A model generated the notes under the pieces. That model saw nothing but the letters and a program-made list of their open reading frames with translations. It searched no databases and had not been told where the DNA came from. Positions 30,014 through 40,299 of a DNA stretch of 64,000 nucleotides are shown here, one piece after another. The DNA comes from an uncultured SAR86 cluster bacterium (GTDB lineage: Bacteria > Pseudomonadota > Gammaproteobacteria > Magnimaribacterales > AG-339-G14). Position 1 is the first letter of the stretch; each line of letters begins with the position of its first letter. Where the stretch lies: NCBI GenBank assembly GCA_902570035.1, contig CACFWO010000005.1, positions 1 to 64,000 of the forward strand, written 5' to 3'. Made by a program: the position numbers and the translations under genes.

Positions 30014-30906
30014 ATGCAATTTTGTTCCCTGGTCAGGGAGTTCAAACTGTAGGTATGATGGATAGCCTGTTCAGTTCAAGCGAACAAGCAAAAGATTTAT
30101 TCATCAAAGCTTCTGATGCTATTGATATTGATCTTATTGAGTTAGTTACAGATGATTCAAATAATTTGATTGATTTAACAGAATATTCTCAACCAATTAT
30201 TTTAGCGTCAAGCATTGCCCTTGCTAAACACTTCACAGATGAAGCTAATTACAATTTTTGTGCAGGTCTTTCTCTTGGTGAATATTCTGCTCTAGTTTAT
30301 TCAGGATGCTTAGATTTTTTGGATGCAATGAAGTTAGTTCATATTAGAGGAAAGCTCATGCAGAGTTCAGTTGCACCCGGTGAAGCTAAAATGCTGGTTA
30401 TCATGGGAATGAATCACAATAATATTCATTCGTTAATAAAAGAACTTTCTGAAGATGGATGCACAGTAAATTTATCCACTGATACTGCTGATGGAATGAG
30501 CGTTCTTGCGGGTGAAACTGAAAATATTGAAAAGTGTAAAACTTTGCTTGAAAGCAAAGAATTAAGAAGAGTTAAAACGCAATACGTAAATATGTCTGTA
30601 CCATCACATTGTTATTTACTAAAAGATGCTCAAGAAAAATTAGCCTTTGAACTAGAAAAAATAGAATTCAGGGAGCCAAGAGTTCCAGTAATATCTAATT
30701 TTTCTGCGCTCCCGACTTCCGATATAAAAGAAATTAAAGATAATTTAATCAATCAACTATGTGAAACTGTAAGGTGGAGAGAAACTTTAGATTTTCTCAA
30801 TGAAAGCAAAGTTTTAAGCATTACGGATTCTGGTCCTGGAAAAACAATAATAGGAATGGCCAGGAAGTTTAAAGAAATGGAGAAACTAGCCTTAATTGAT
30901 TATTAA
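30010..30906 (+). CDS. fabD: Malonyl-CoA:ACP transacylase
   Basis: ILFPGQGVQTVGM, CAGLSLGEYSALVYSG, VHIRGKLMQ, VPSHCYLL; GxSxG active site. Confidence 0.93.
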   Translation: MNAILFPGQGVQTVGMMDSLFSSSEQAKDLFIKASDAIDIDLIELVTDDSNNLIDLTEYSQPIILASSIALAKHFTDEANYNFCAGLSLGEYSALVYSGCLDFLDAMKLVHIRGKLMQSSVAPGEAKMLVIMGMNHNNIHSLIKELSEDGCTVNLSTDTADGMSVLAGETENIEKCKTLLESKELRRVKTQYVNMSVPSHCYLLKDAQEKLAFELEKIEFREPRVPVISNFSALPTSDIKEIKDNLINQLCETVRWRETLDFLNESKVLSITDSGPGKTIIGMARKFKEMEKLALIDY

Positions 30907-32090
30907 CTGTCTCTATTTTTTAATCTTAACGATTTGATCTTAATATAACCTTCTGCATCTTTCTGATCAAAGTCACCTTTCTCATCAAAACTCGCTAGAT
31001 CTGCTTTATATAAAGATTTATCACTTCGTCTGCTTAAAATAATTACATTGCCTTTCTTGGCTAAAATTTTTATTTGTCCTTGAACATTTTCTGAAAAATT
31101 ATCGATAAGACTTTGTATTGCAAATCTTTCAGGTGCCCACCACAAACCATCATAAATTAAACCGGAATATTTACTTATAAGCTCGTCTTTGGTTTTTATA
31201 GAATCTCCGTCCATGCAGATTGATTCTATTGCTCTTCTTGCTTTGAGTAAGATCGAGCCACCAGGAGTCTCATAGCAACCTCTTGACTTCATTCCTGTAG
31301 ATCTTGATTCAACAATATCAAGTCTGCCTATGCCGTTTCTTGAACCAATGTCATTTAACTTTATTAATAATTCTGCAGGAGAAAGTTTTTTATCATTAAC
31401 TGCAATAGGATCTCCGTTTTCAAACTCTATGGAAAATTCTTCCCCTGAATCAGGCGCATCATCAATTGATTTAGTGTTGCGCCACATACTTTCTGGTGGT
31501 GCAGAGGTTATATCTTCTAATATCCCACCTTCATAAGAAATATGTAATAAATTTTCATCTGTTGAAAAAGGAGGTTCGTTTTGGCTACCCTCTTCAACTG
31601 GTAATTGATTATCGTTGCAGTATTTAACTAGGTCTTTCCTCGATACTAGATCCCACTCGCGCCAAGGACTTATAATTTTTAAATCAGGAGCTAGTCCATA
31701 AACTCCCAGTTCAAATCTAATCTGATCGTTTCCCTTACCTGTAGCCCCATGAGATATGAATTGAGCTCTTTCCTCTCTTGCAATTTCAACGAGTCTTTTG
31801 GCAATTAAGGGTCTTGCAATTGATGTACCTAAAAGATATTCACCTTCGTAAATAGCATTCCCTCTAAACATAGGAAAAACGTAATTTTTTACAAAATCAT
31901 CTTTAAGATCTTCAACTATTGAGTGAGATGCACCAGCTTGTGAAGCTCTATCCTCCACATCATCTCTTAAGTCGTTTTGCCCTAAATCTGCGGTATAGGT
32001 AATGACTTCAGCATCATAGTTTTCTTGCAGCCATTTAAGGATAACAGTTGTATCTAGTCCGCCTGAGTAAGCTAGAATTATCTTATTCAT
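30903..32090 (-). CDS. argG: Argininosuccinate synthase
   Basis: KIILAYSGGLDTTVILKWLQENY, HGATGKGNDQIRFELG, RSTGMKSRGCYETPGG. Confidence 0.97.
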   Translation of the reverse strand: MNKIILAYSGGLDTTVILKWLQENYDAEVITYTADLGQNDLRDDVEDRASQAGASHSIVEDLKDDFVKNYVFPMFRGNAIYEGEYLLGTSIARPLIAKRLVEIAREERAQFISHGATGKGNDQIRFELGVYGLAPDLKIISPWREWDLVSRKDLVKYCNDNQLPVEEGSQNEPPFSTDENLLHISYEGGILEDITSAPPESMWRNTKSIDDAPDSGEEFSIEFENGDPIAVNDKKLSPAELLIKLNDIGSRNGIGRLDIVESRSTGMKSRGCYETPGGSILLKARRAIESICMDGDSIKTKDELISKYSGLIYDGLWWAPERFAIQSLIDNFSENVQGQIKILAKKGNVIILSRRSDKSLYKADLASFDEKGDFDQKDAEGYIKIKSLRLKNRDS

Positions 32091-32199
32091 TTAAAAAATT
32101 TTTGAGGATTATATCTTTAAACATCTTGCCTATGTAAATCAATATGAAAAACATTCAATATCCAGTATTTCTTTCTAATTGTTAATTTAAATTCTTAAT

Positions 32200-32218
32200 A
32201 AAAATGATTATCAATTCC
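32200..32218. promoter_or_regulatory. Candidate Fur box
   Basis: Contains AATGATTATCA, identical to an 11-nt core of GATAATGATTATCATTATC-type Fur sites; about 70 nt upstream of a ferritin-like gene. Confidence 0.3.
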
Positions 32219-32287
32219 CATCTATTTCTCATCAAGAATTTTCAATGAATTAACTGTTATAGTTTTCTTAAATTAGAGGTGATAAAA

Positions 32288-32728
32288 ATGGAAAACGAAA
32301 ATTTTAATACAAGCGAAGTATGTGGAATATTAAATGAAATCATGGAGTATGAACTATCAGGTGTCGTGAGATATACACATTCGTCTTTAATGGTTACTGG
32401 TCCTCATAGGTTACCGATAGTGGACTTTTTAAAAGAACAGGCAAGTGAGTCATTACAACATGCTCAACAAGCTGGTGAATTATTAACAGGTTTAGATGGC
32501 CATCCAAGTCAGAGAATAGCTAATATCGTCGAGACGAATAATCACTCAATTAAAGATATTTTAGAAGAAAGTCTAGAGCATGAAATGCATGCATTGAATC
32601 TCTACAAAAAACTTCTCACTAAAGTTGAAGGTGAATCGGTCTATCTTGAAGAATATACGAGAGATTTAATTGGGCAGGAAGAACAGCATCAGCTCGAACT
32701 TCGAAAGATGCTAAAAGACTTTAGTTAA
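32288..32728 (+). CDS. Ferritin-like / bacterioferritin-like protein
   Basis: EYELSGVVRYTHSSLMV, EQASESLQHAQQAGELLTGLDGHPSQ, EYTRDLIGQEEQHQLEL. Track starts at GTG 32279, but AGAGG spacing favours ATG at 32288. Confidence 0.82.
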   Translation: MENENFNTSEVCGILNEIMEYELSGVVRYTHSSLMVTGPHRLPIVDFLKEQASESLQHAQQAGELLTGLDGHPSQRIANIVETNNHSIKDILEESLEHEMHALNLYKKLLTKVEGESVYLEEYTRDLIGQEEQHQLELRKMLKDFS

Positions 32729-32749
32729 TCGCTTATCCCTGTCTAGTAA

Positions 32750-33133
32750 ATGATTTTTATAGAAATTCTTTCTGGAGTGATTTCCGGAATGATTCTTTTT
32801 CAAACTGCTATTGTTGCTCCTGTAGTTTTTACTACACTAGATGCAGAAAATGCCTCAAAGTTTCTAAGAAAAATATTTCCTAGATTTTTTATGGTAATTT
32901 TTATCTTAGGTATTAGCGCTTTAATCGTTTCATCAGCAATTTTGAGCATCCAAGGAATCATAATCGCAGCAATTACTGCGATTTCAATGTTTATTTCTTA
33001 CCTAGTAGTGCCTGCAACTAATAAAGCTCGAGATGAAGAAAGGTCTACAGCTTTTAGAAGATTACATACCCTAACTGTAGTTTTAACCTTGTTTACCTTA
33101 TTAGCTAACTTAAGTTGGATTCTTCCAATTTAG
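32750..33133 (+). CDS. DUF4149-like membrane protein
   Basis: Small integral membrane protein with FQTAIVAPVVFTTLD, VVPATNKARDE, FRRLHTLTVVLT. Confidence 0.7.
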   Translation: MIFIEILSGVISGMILFQTAIVAPVVFTTLDAENASKFLRKIFPRFFMVIFILGISALIVSSAILSIQGIIIAAITAISMFISYLVVPATNKARDEERSTAFRRLHTLTVVLTLFTLLANLSWILPI

Positions 33134-33444
33134 ATTTCAACTGAATCTATCAATTCTTTGAGTTCGCCGTTTTGGTACATTTCCATCATGATGTCGCTAC
33201 CACCGACTAGTTCGCCGTTGATAAATAATTGAGGAAAAGTTGGCCATTCCGAAACAGAAGGAAGTTCCTGTCTGATTTCTGGATTACTTAAAATATCTAC
33301 AAAAGAAAATTCCTTTCCACATGCCATTAGTATTTGTGATGCACGTTGTGAAAAACCGCATTCAGGCTTATCAGGAGATCCTTTCATGTATAAAAGAATT
33401 TTGTTGTCAGCAATTTGATTATTAATCTTTTCAATAATGTCCAT
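33130..33444 (-). CDS. grxD: Monothiol glutaredoxin, Grx4 family
   Basis: ILLYMKGSPDKPECGFSQRASQIL (CGFS), SEWPTFPQLFINGELVGGSDIMMEMYQNGEL. Confidence 0.95.
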   Translation of the reverse strand: MDIIEKINNQIADNKILLYMKGSPDKPECGFSQRASQILMACGKEFSFVDILSNPEIRQELPSVSEWPTFPQLFINGELVGGSDIMMEMYQNGELKELIDSVEI

Positions 33445-33448
33445 AATT

Positions 33449-34180
33449 TTATTTTAACACTTCAAGATATTTCTTAGTGGTTTCTTTGATTCCATAGATC
33501 AAACAATCAGAAACATATGCCTGTCCAATAGAAACTTCTTTTATCTCACCACAATCCATTAGAAAAGGAAGATTCTTGAGATTTAAATCATGACCGGCAT
33601 TGAGATCCAAATTTATCTCATTAGCAAATTCAATAACAAAACGATAAGTATCTTTAGTTGTTTGGCTATTGTAGAGAGCTGCGTAAGGTCCTGTGTAGAG
33701 TTCAACCCTGTCCACTCCTAAATCTTTAGCACGTTTTAACTGTTCAATATCTGGATCGATAAAAATGCTTGATCTTATATTGAAAGATTTTAATGTTTTA
33801 AGTATTTTTTCTAATTCCAGATTTGGTTTACTTAAATCGAATCCATGATCAGAAGTTTTTTGCATCGAATCGTCTGGGACTAAAGTTGCCTGATCAGGCT
33901 GATAGAAGTTAATCAATTCCATATAACCAGGATATTCATCGTTTCGCTGTTCAAATGGATTTCCTTCAATATTAAATTCTATATTTCTTGGTATGATCTT
34001 TTTTATTTCTGCAACGTCTTTTGGAGTTATGTGTCTTAAATCAGGTCTTGGATGAACTGTTATTCCGTGACAACCCGAATCTATAATGTTCATAGTCATA
34101 TCAACCAAGTTAGGAATATCTCCATCTCTTGCATTCCTTAACCAAGCTATCTTATTAATATTGATACTTAAATTTGTCAT
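33449..34180 (-). CDS. pdxJ: Pyridoxine 5'-phosphate synthase
   Basis: LSININKIAWLRNARDG, GITVHPRPDLRHITPKDV, FNIEGNP, LNAGHDLNLKNL. Confidence 0.94.
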   Translation of the reverse strand: MTNLSININKIAWLRNARDGDIPNLVDMTMNIIDSGCHGITVHPRPDLRHITPKDVAEIKKIIPRNIEFNIEGNPFEQRNDEYPGYMELINFYQPDQATLVPDDSMQKTSDHGFDLSKPNLELEKILKTLKSFNIRSSIFIDPDIEQLKRAKDLGVDRVELYTGPYAALYNSQTTKDTYRFVIEFANEINLDLNAGHDLNLKNLPFLMDCGEIKEVSIGQAYVSDCLIYGIKETTKKYLEVLK

Positions 34181-34941
34181 AAAAAAAGCCTTATGGATCC
34201 ATCATAAAACAGTTTGCAGCCAGCAAGTAAAGTACAAAAGTATCCAATTTTATAAAACCAATCTTGTCCTATTTTATCAACAAGATAAGCTCCAAAATAA
34301 ACACCAAGAGGAGCCAAAGGAAGTAATAAGAGAGAAGTATATATATTTTCAAAATTCATTTCGCCTAAATAAGCATAGGGAAAAATTTTGAATAAATTTA
34401 TTAATAAATAAAAAAGACCGGCGGTTGCGACGTACATAGTTCTATCTAGCCTCATCGGAAGAAGATAAAAACTCAATGGCAATCCGCCAGCATGAATTGA
34501 AAAACTGGTAAAACCTGAAAGACTTGGCCAAAAGTATGAGGCAAATTTAGATGGCTTCTTAGGTTTATCTGAATCTTTACGAAAGTAATAATCCAAACAA
34601 AAAATAATAGCTATTAGTCCAATGATGATTCTTGTATGGTCATTGGTCAGATAGCTAAATGTAAAAGTCCCAACTAATACTCCGATAAAAGCAAGGGGAA
34701 TTATAAATTTGATAATTTCAATGTTCCATTTATACCTGTATCGCCAAACGGTGACACAGTCCATGAAGATTAAAGGTATGAGAAGGATTGCTACAGCCTG
34801 AAAAGGTGGAACAAAAAAAGACATAACGGGAATTGCCAAAAGGGAGCCAAAGGATCCTGCTCCAATGAATCCTCCTTTTCCCATTCCATGAAGGAAAACA
34901 GAAATGATTGCTACCACATAAAACAATGGATCCAGAATCAT
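34177..34941 (-). CDS. TauE/SafE family sulfite-exporter-like permease
   Basis: GMGKGGFIGAGSFGSLLAIPVMSFFVPPFQAVAILLIPLIFMD, GFTSFSIHAGGLPLSFYLLP. Confidence 0.88.
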   Translation of the reverse strand: MILDPLFYVVAIISVFLHGMGKGGFIGAGSFGSLLAIPVMSFFVPPFQAVAILLIPLIFMDCVTVWRYRYKWNIEIIKFIIPLAFIGVLVGTFTFSYLTNDHTRIIIGLIAIIFCLDYYFRKDSDKPKKPSKFASYFWPSLSGFTSFSIHAGGLPLSFYLLPMRLDRTMYVATAGLFYLLINLFKIFPYAYLGEMNFENIYTSLLLLPLAPLGVYFGAYLVDKIGQDWFYKIGYFCTLLAGCKLFYDGSIRLFL

Positions 34942-34947
34942 TTTCTT

Positions 34948-36150
34948 TTAAATTAATTTATAGAGAATATCGGATAATTCGTTAGAGGATTGGTAAAGCT
35001 TCAAACCCTTGTGAATTTTGTTATTGATGTAAGAAAAACCAATTTTTTTATCTGTATCGCCGTATGCGCAGGCTCCGCCAATGCCTGCATGGCCAAAAGC
35101 ACTTTCAGATCTACCGATCGGAGAAAGCTGTGTATTGAGCAAATATCCTAGTCCAAATTTAATATCTCCAAAAAAAAGAACTGTATCCGGTCCAAAAGTA
35201 TGCGGAGTCAAAGCCTGATTGATCGATTCCTTTGACATGATTGTCGCGCCATCTCTTGATCCCCCGTTAGATAAGATGCCATAAAACTTTGCTAAAGCAT
35301 TTGAATTACCGTGTCCGTTTGCAGCTGGAATTTCTGCCATTCTCCAGTCTGTCGAATTCATATAATTCTGATCGTCGTTGGCTGCAGTGCTGTCAAAAGC
35401 AACCTTAAAATCCCCCTTTCTAAACCATCTTTTAATATTTTTCAGTGGTTGAGGAAGAAATAACTCTGGAATCAAAGATATAAAAATCTGGAATCCTTGT
35501 GAGGGTCCCATAGCATCAGAAATAGAAATTGTATCTGCACAATTTGGTAAATCCTCTTCATCTAAACCAATCTTAAAATTTAGGTCAAATGGATCAGCAA
35601 TATGTTCTTTAAAATAAGATCCTATAGTTTGGCCTGTAACCCTTCTAAAGAGTTCGCCATTAAGAAAACCATAAGTCAATGCATGGTAACCTTGGCTTGT
35701 ACCAGGCTCATGAAATGGTTTTTGGGTTTCAAGAGCTTTGATAAATGAAGACCAATCTTGCCATCTTGGATTTTCTAGTCTTTCTCTGAAACCAAACATT
35801 CCCGCTCTATGCGTTAAAAAATGTTTGATTAAGGTATTTTCTTTGCCATTAGTTCCGTATTCTGGCCAATATTTACTTACCTTGTCATCCAATGATATTT
35901 TTCCTTGTTCAACTAAGTGCATCATGCAAGGGACAATAATTCCTTTTGTGACAGAGAAGACATTACAAATGGTATCTTTATCCCAAGGAATAGTTTTTTC
36001 CTTATCCTTAAATCCACCCCATAAATCCACTATCATTTCACCATCTTTTTCCACAGCAAATGACGCACCAGTTTCATAACCAGAATCCATTAAAGAACGG
36101 AAGTGATTCTCTAACTCTTTAAAATCTGGGTGGCAATATCCGTCAATCAT
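34948..36150 (-). CDS. Beta-lactamase-family serine hydrolase / EstB-like esterase
   Basis: NVFSVTKGIIVPCMMHLVEQGKISLDDKVSKYWPEYG, KHFLTHRAG, FGHAGIGGACAYGDTDKKIGFSYI. Confidence 0.92.
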   Translation of the reverse strand: MIDGYCHPDFKELENHFRSLMDSGYETGASFAVEKDGEMIVDLWGGFKDKEKTIPWDKDTICNVFSVTKGIIVPCMMHLVEQGKISLDDKVSKYWPEYGTNGKENTLIKHFLTHRAGMFGFRERLENPRWQDWSSFIKALETQKPFHEPGTSQGYHALTYGFLNGELFRRVTGQTIGSYFKEHIADPFDLNFKIGLDEEDLPNCADTISISDAMGPSQGFQIFISLIPELFLPQPLKNIKRWFRKGDFKVAFDSTAANDDQNYMNSTDWRMAEIPAANGHGNSNALAKFYGILSNGGSRDGATIMSKESINQALTPHTFGPDTVLFFGDIKFGLGYLLNTQLSPIGRSESAFGHAGIGGACAYGDTDKKIGFSYINNKIHKGLKLYQSSNELSDILYKLI

Positions 36151-37028
36151 GATGCAAGAACTTGTTTTAATGAATCGACAAATTCTTTTGGTTTATCTAA
36201 GAATAAATGATGCATTGCCCCAGGAATCATGTGTAGCCTATCATCAGATAAACCACTTACGTACTTGAAATAATCTAAAGTTTCTTGGGTCATGAGTTGA
36301 CTAAGCTGACCATAAATTAAAGAAAGTTTGCAATTAAGGTTGGTTAAATTCTCATGTTGATCTAAATACGAATAAGTTTTCATAATTGTCGGGTCTGATT
36401 TCAATTTCCACCCTTCCTCAGTTTCTCTATAAGAAGTTTCTGCAACATATTTCAAGACAAAATCCAGTTCACAAGGTTGAGGAGGCATGAGCCTAAATCT
36501 TTCAATTGCATCCTCTTTAGTAGGAGATGCAACTCCTAATCTAACACTTGGCCGACGAGACGACATTTCTTTTGCTTTTTCAGGCGGAAGAACAATGGTT
36601 GAGTCTACAAGGATTATTTCATCGCAAAGGTCTTTATATTTATTGCCAAAGATCATGGAAACATGACCTCCCATACTGTGAGCAACTATGATCGGTTGAT
36701 CTAGTTTTAAACCTTCTATAACGTCTTTTACTTCATCGGCGTATGTTTCTTGCGAATAAGCTTCTCTGTGTTCACTATCACCCATACCGCTAAAATCCAT
36801 GGCAACAACAAAATAATCATTCGCAAATTCTGGAATGACATGATCCCACCAATGCGTATGTGCATTAAAGCCATGTAAAAACAGAAGGCACTTTTTTTTA
36901 CTTGAACCCCAGGTCCTTACATTAATTTTTACCCCAGATGAATCTATCGATAATTGTTCTGAAGGATATTCAATATTATTTATGAACCATTCTGGAGCTA
37001 GACCCAGAGGATTTTTTCCAATTAACAT
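36147..37028 (-). CDS. Alpha/beta hydrolase
   Basis: LLFLHGFNAHTHWWDHVIPEFAN, DFSGMGDS, IVAHSMGGHVSM. Confidence 0.9.
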   Translation of the reverse strand: MLIGKNPLGLAPEWFINNIEYPSEQLSIDSSGVKINVRTWGSSKKKCLLFLHGFNAHTHWWDHVIPEFANDYFVVAMDFSGMGDSEHREAYSQETYADEVKDVIEGLKLDQPIIVAHSMGGHVSMIFGNKYKDLCDEIILVDSTIVLPPEKAKEMSSRRPSVRLGVASPTKEDAIERFRLMPPQPCELDFVLKYVAETSYRETEEGWKLKSDPTIMKTYSYLDQHENLTNLNCKLSLIYGQLSQLMTQETLDYFKYVSGLSDDRLHMIPGAMHHLFLDKPKEFVDSLKQVLAS

Positions 37029-37051
37029 GGCGAGATTATACGGAATATTAG

Positions 37052-37765
37052 TTATCTAAGTAAGGAATGAATATTTCCTTGAAACTCTATGGACGGATTG
37101 ACATTAACACCTGCGGTAAGAGATTGCTCTAATACTTTTTCCAACATTTTAGAGGAGCCGAATATTTCATAATTTAATTCATTATCTATAACTATATTGC
37201 CTGATAAGAGATCAGCGTTAGGAAAAGTTATAAAATTAGCGATTAATTTATTATTTTCGCAATTTATATTTGCTTCAACCGAAGTTTCGTAAACTTCACC
37301 AAACAATTCAAGATCATTTACCATTGCGTTAATTCTTCCCGAAGAAGAAATACATCTATCTTTATCAAAACCTAACTTTAAGTTATCTGATGAAAGAAGG
37401 ATTTTCATAGGCAATTTTGAGCCAAACTTGTCACTATCAAATGTAAATTTTATGGAGCTAAGACTAATTACTTCATTCATGATTAGCTCTGCTATTGAAA
37501 TATCTCCTGTTAGATCAAGCCTCCCACGATCAATTTTTATATGAAGTTTATTAATACCAACAGAGGTATTAAGGTTCCCAATCAGAGTATCACCATAAAA
37601 AACTTCCTCAAATGTACCGCTCCAAATTGTTCCATTGATGTCTCTGTAAGAGATTTCCGGAAAAAGATCATCAACAGTGGAATAAGCAATCCTTAAGGGT
37701 AAAAATAAAAAAAGAAGTATAAAGAAGAGAGAAACTACCGAGATAAAAAAGTATCTAAGACTCAT
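37052..37765 (-). CDS. gspN: Type II secretion system protein N
   Basis: Position at end of gsp cluster; N-terminal TM, LPLRIAYSTVDDLFPEISYRDINGTIWSGTFEEVFYG. Confidence 0.8.
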   Translation of the reverse strand: MSLRYFFISVVSLFFILLFLFLPLRIAYSTVDDLFPEISYRDINGTIWSGTFEEVFYGDTLIGNLNTSVGINKLHIKIDRGRLDLTGDISIAELIMNEVISLSSIKFTFDSDKFGSKLPMKILLSSDNLKLGFDKDRCISSSGRINAMVNDLELFGEVYETSVEANINCENNKLIANFITFPNADLLSGNIVIDNELNYEIFGSSKMLEKVLEQSLTAGVNVNPSIEFQGNIHSLLR

Positions 37766-38211
37766 TAGTTTTTGGATAAGTTTAATTGGGCAGATACTCT
37801 CCCGCCTGAAGACTTAGTAAGGCTAGTTTTATCTAAGGAAACTCGATCTTGAATTGAGAAAAGCCAGTCATAAAGTCTCATAAAATCAGCATCGTTTACC
37901 CAGATAATTATTGACTCTTCGTCTATGACCTGAGTTCTATCGATGTTAATTTTAAAATCACCAGAAGTATTGGAAATTAAGGAAGATATAGAAACATTAT
38001 CTTGGTTGACAAATCCTGGGAAAAAATTAATTTTATTTATTAATCTTTCTTCTGTGAGTATTTTATTTCTTTCAATTTCAAGATTGTTTGCTGTCTTTTG
38101 AATAAAATTTAAAAAGAAACTAAGAACTAATAGAACAAGTAAAGACAACGTCAAAATAAATATCATTTGTTGTTGTCGAGTTATGGAATTTAAATAACTA
38201 AAAACTTTCAA
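37765..38211 (-). CDS. gspM: Type II secretion system protein M
   Basis: Single N-terminal TM, position after gspL, C-terminal WLFSIQDRVSLDKTSLTKS. Confidence 0.75.
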   Translation of the reverse strand: MKVFSYLNSITRQQQMIFILTLSLLVLLVLSFFLNFIQKTANNLEIERNKILTEERLINKINFFPGFVNQDNVSISSLISNTSGDFKINIDRTQVIDEESIIIWVNDADFMRLYDWLFSIQDRVSLDKTSLTKSSGGRVSAQLNLSKN

Positions 38212-39319
38212 TTATGATTTCTCCTATAATGAAATTATTACTTCTATTGGATGTGCCTATTTGAGCGTAAATACCCTCTCCTTCCAATTTAGCTATTATT
38301 CTTTCTAAATCGGCAAATGAATTTGCCTCGACTTCGAAAGCAGTTCTTTGTTGTGACAACACAAATGAATTTAAATTGGTTGAACTTAGAGAAGTAATAG
38401 CATTACTGACTGCAGAGATTAATTTTAATTGATCTTGATCGTTATTCTGTCTCATCAAGCGGTATTTAACTTCTTTAAAATCTGTCTCGTAATTCAGACT
38501 TGGGAATTTTTGGTTAAAAACTTGCTTTGACTTTTCTAGCGAATTATCAATTTGAAAGGAATAGGAAATAATTTCAATCAAGCTCAAACTAATAAAAAAT
38601 AAATAAATTGAAGCTAAAGCAATTAAAGGTTTTTTACTTTGCTTGAATAACTTATGTATATCTAGACGTTTTTCATACCTTCCCTGCATGAGATTGAAAT
38701 ATGAAAAGTCTATTGATTTAAATGAATGGATCATGAGATCTTCATATGAATCAAACAATTTTGATTGAATTTTTAAATCCTTATCGAAGGATATTTCTTC
38801 AACACTAAAAACTTCGAACGGATCAGCTTTAAATTGATTAATAATATTTTCTTTACTTAATTTGAAGGTCTCCAAAGACATCATCAATCTTATTTTGTTT
38901 CTCTTAGAGTGAACGTAAACAAAATGTTCGAAGAAAATTAAAGTATTTACTTCGGAATCAAAACCATGAAATGGTATTAAAAAATCAAGATTTTCTTGAA
39001 AGGCTAAATCTCTGACTGAATTAAGATATTCACTTGATGCAGCAAGAATATCTTTTGAGTCTTTTGATTGTATCCATTCATCTTCAGAATCACCTTCTAT
39101 AAGCTCATCTTTTATCATGAAAGGAATAGCTTTCTTAAGCTTTGCATCTGATACATCGGGAAGATTAAGATCAATATTGTGGAACTCGTTAGTCAGCAAT
39201 ATTCTTCCTGAAACTATATGATTTTTGGAGTCAAATTTTACTGATTTGAAAGTACTATTATCTTGAAGAAAATAACGACTTTTATCTTGTTCAATAAGCT
39301 CTATTACTTTTTGTATCAT
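38198..39319 (-). CDS. gspL: Type II secretion system protein L
   Basis: Position between gspK and gspM; cytoplasmic domain + TM + FEVEANSFADLERIIAKLEGEG periplasmic part. Confidence 0.8.
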   Translation of the reverse strand: MIQKVIELIEQDKSRYFLQDNSTFKSVKFDSKNHIVSGRILLTNEFHNIDLNLPDVSDAKLKKAIPFMIKDELIEGDSEDEWIQSKDSKDILAASSEYLNSVRDLAFQENLDFLIPFHGFDSEVNTLIFFEHFVYVHSKRNKIRLMMSLETFKLSKENIINQFKADPFEVFSVEEISFDKDLKIQSKLFDSYEDLMIHSFKSIDFSYFNLMQGRYEKRLDIHKLFKQSKKPLIALASIYLFFISLSLIEIISYSFQIDNSLEKSKQVFNQKFPSLNYETDFKEVKYRLMRQNNDQDQLKLISAVSNAITSLSSTNLNSFVLSQQRTAFEVEANSFADLERIIAKLEGEGIYAQIGTSNRSNNFIIGEIIIESF

Positions 39320-40299
39320 AGATATTTTCCAATCTTTCGCATGTAAACCTTTGGTCCTGTTGAGGTTATTTCGATTTTTGAAATTAAATCGTAAGTGTTC
39401 GATCCATTAGTAATTTCTACATCTATTTCATAATAATTACTTTGAGTTGATAACGACTCTCTAATAGATCCTGATAAAGCCAATCCATCAAATTCTGGCA
39501 TATCAAAGAATTCCTTAGTTGATTTGTAGCCTCCATAAGGTTTTGATAACAGCACATTTTGAGCCGAATAAAAATCTAATTGATTTTCGGTAATGGCAAT
39601 TATTAGATGAGGATATTTTGGAGATAAAGCATTAATATTGATGTTCAACTCCCTCGAAGGATGAACACATAGATAAGGTTTTAGTTGTTTGTAAATCTCA
39701 TCATTCATGCCATTAATGTTTCTAATCTCAGGCAAGTCAGCAATCAATTGATTAGTTGGAAGGTAAGGATTCTTTTTGGCTGTGTAGTTAACATCTTCTG
39801 CGCCAAGAGTATCCTGTGGAGTGGAATTGATATCAATCCAATCAATTAAAGAAGACACAATTATATCCATGTCATATTCAGGAATTTCTAGACTCATTCC
39901 AAGGTTTTTCAATAACTGTGAATTGATTCTACTAACTCTATCTTGAGAATTATTGATTTTTGAAACCAAAGAATTAACATTAAAACAATTATTCCTGTCA
40001 TAAAAATTACCGAAAACTCGACCGTTCTCAGTTTCAAAACTCAATGAGTTTTCAATGGACTCTGATGAGCTGGCTAAAGCAATTTGCAGTCTATTTTGTT
40101 CGGGTTTTAAATATTCTTTTCCAATTACTTCGAGACTTAAAAGATCAAGATATGCTTGAGAGAAAAAATTTTCGTAAATATGAAACTTAACCTTTTGCTG
40201 TGTCTCATTGCTCATCATTACACCGATCGATGAAACGATCGTTATAACAAATAAGGATAATATGAGCGCTATTCCAGGCAGACTCTCTCTCTTATCCAT
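39316..40299 (-). CDS. gspK: Type II secretion minor pseudopilin K
   Basis: GIALILSLFVITIVSSIGV N-terminus, DSLIDWIDINSTPQDTLGAEDVNYTAKKNPYLPTNQLIADLPEIRNINGM-type region. Confidence 0.88.
   Translation of the reverse strand: MDKRESLPGIALILSLFVITIVSSIGVMMSNETQQKVKFHIYENFFSQAYLDLLSLEVIGKEYLKPEQNRLQIALASSSESIENSLSFETENGRVFGNFYDRNNCFNVNSLVSKINNSQDRVSRINSQLLKNLGMSLEIPEYDMDIIVSSLIDWIDINSTPQDTLGAEDVNYTAKKNPYLPTNQLIADLPEIRNINGMNDEIYKQLKPYLCVHPSRELNININALSPKYPHLIIAITENQLDFYSAQNVLLSKPYGGYKSTKEFFDMPEFDGLALSGSIRESLSTQSNYYEIDVEITNGSNTYDLISKIEITSTGPKVYMRKIGKYL

Noticed and set aside
34086-34391. 101-aa plus-strand ORF across pdxJ/TauE
   Set aside because: Antisense to two conserved genes; composition is not protein-like.
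35738-36079. 113-aa plus-strand ORF antisense to the beta-lactamase-family gene
   Set aside because: Opposite a clear SxxK hydrolase gene; no family signature.
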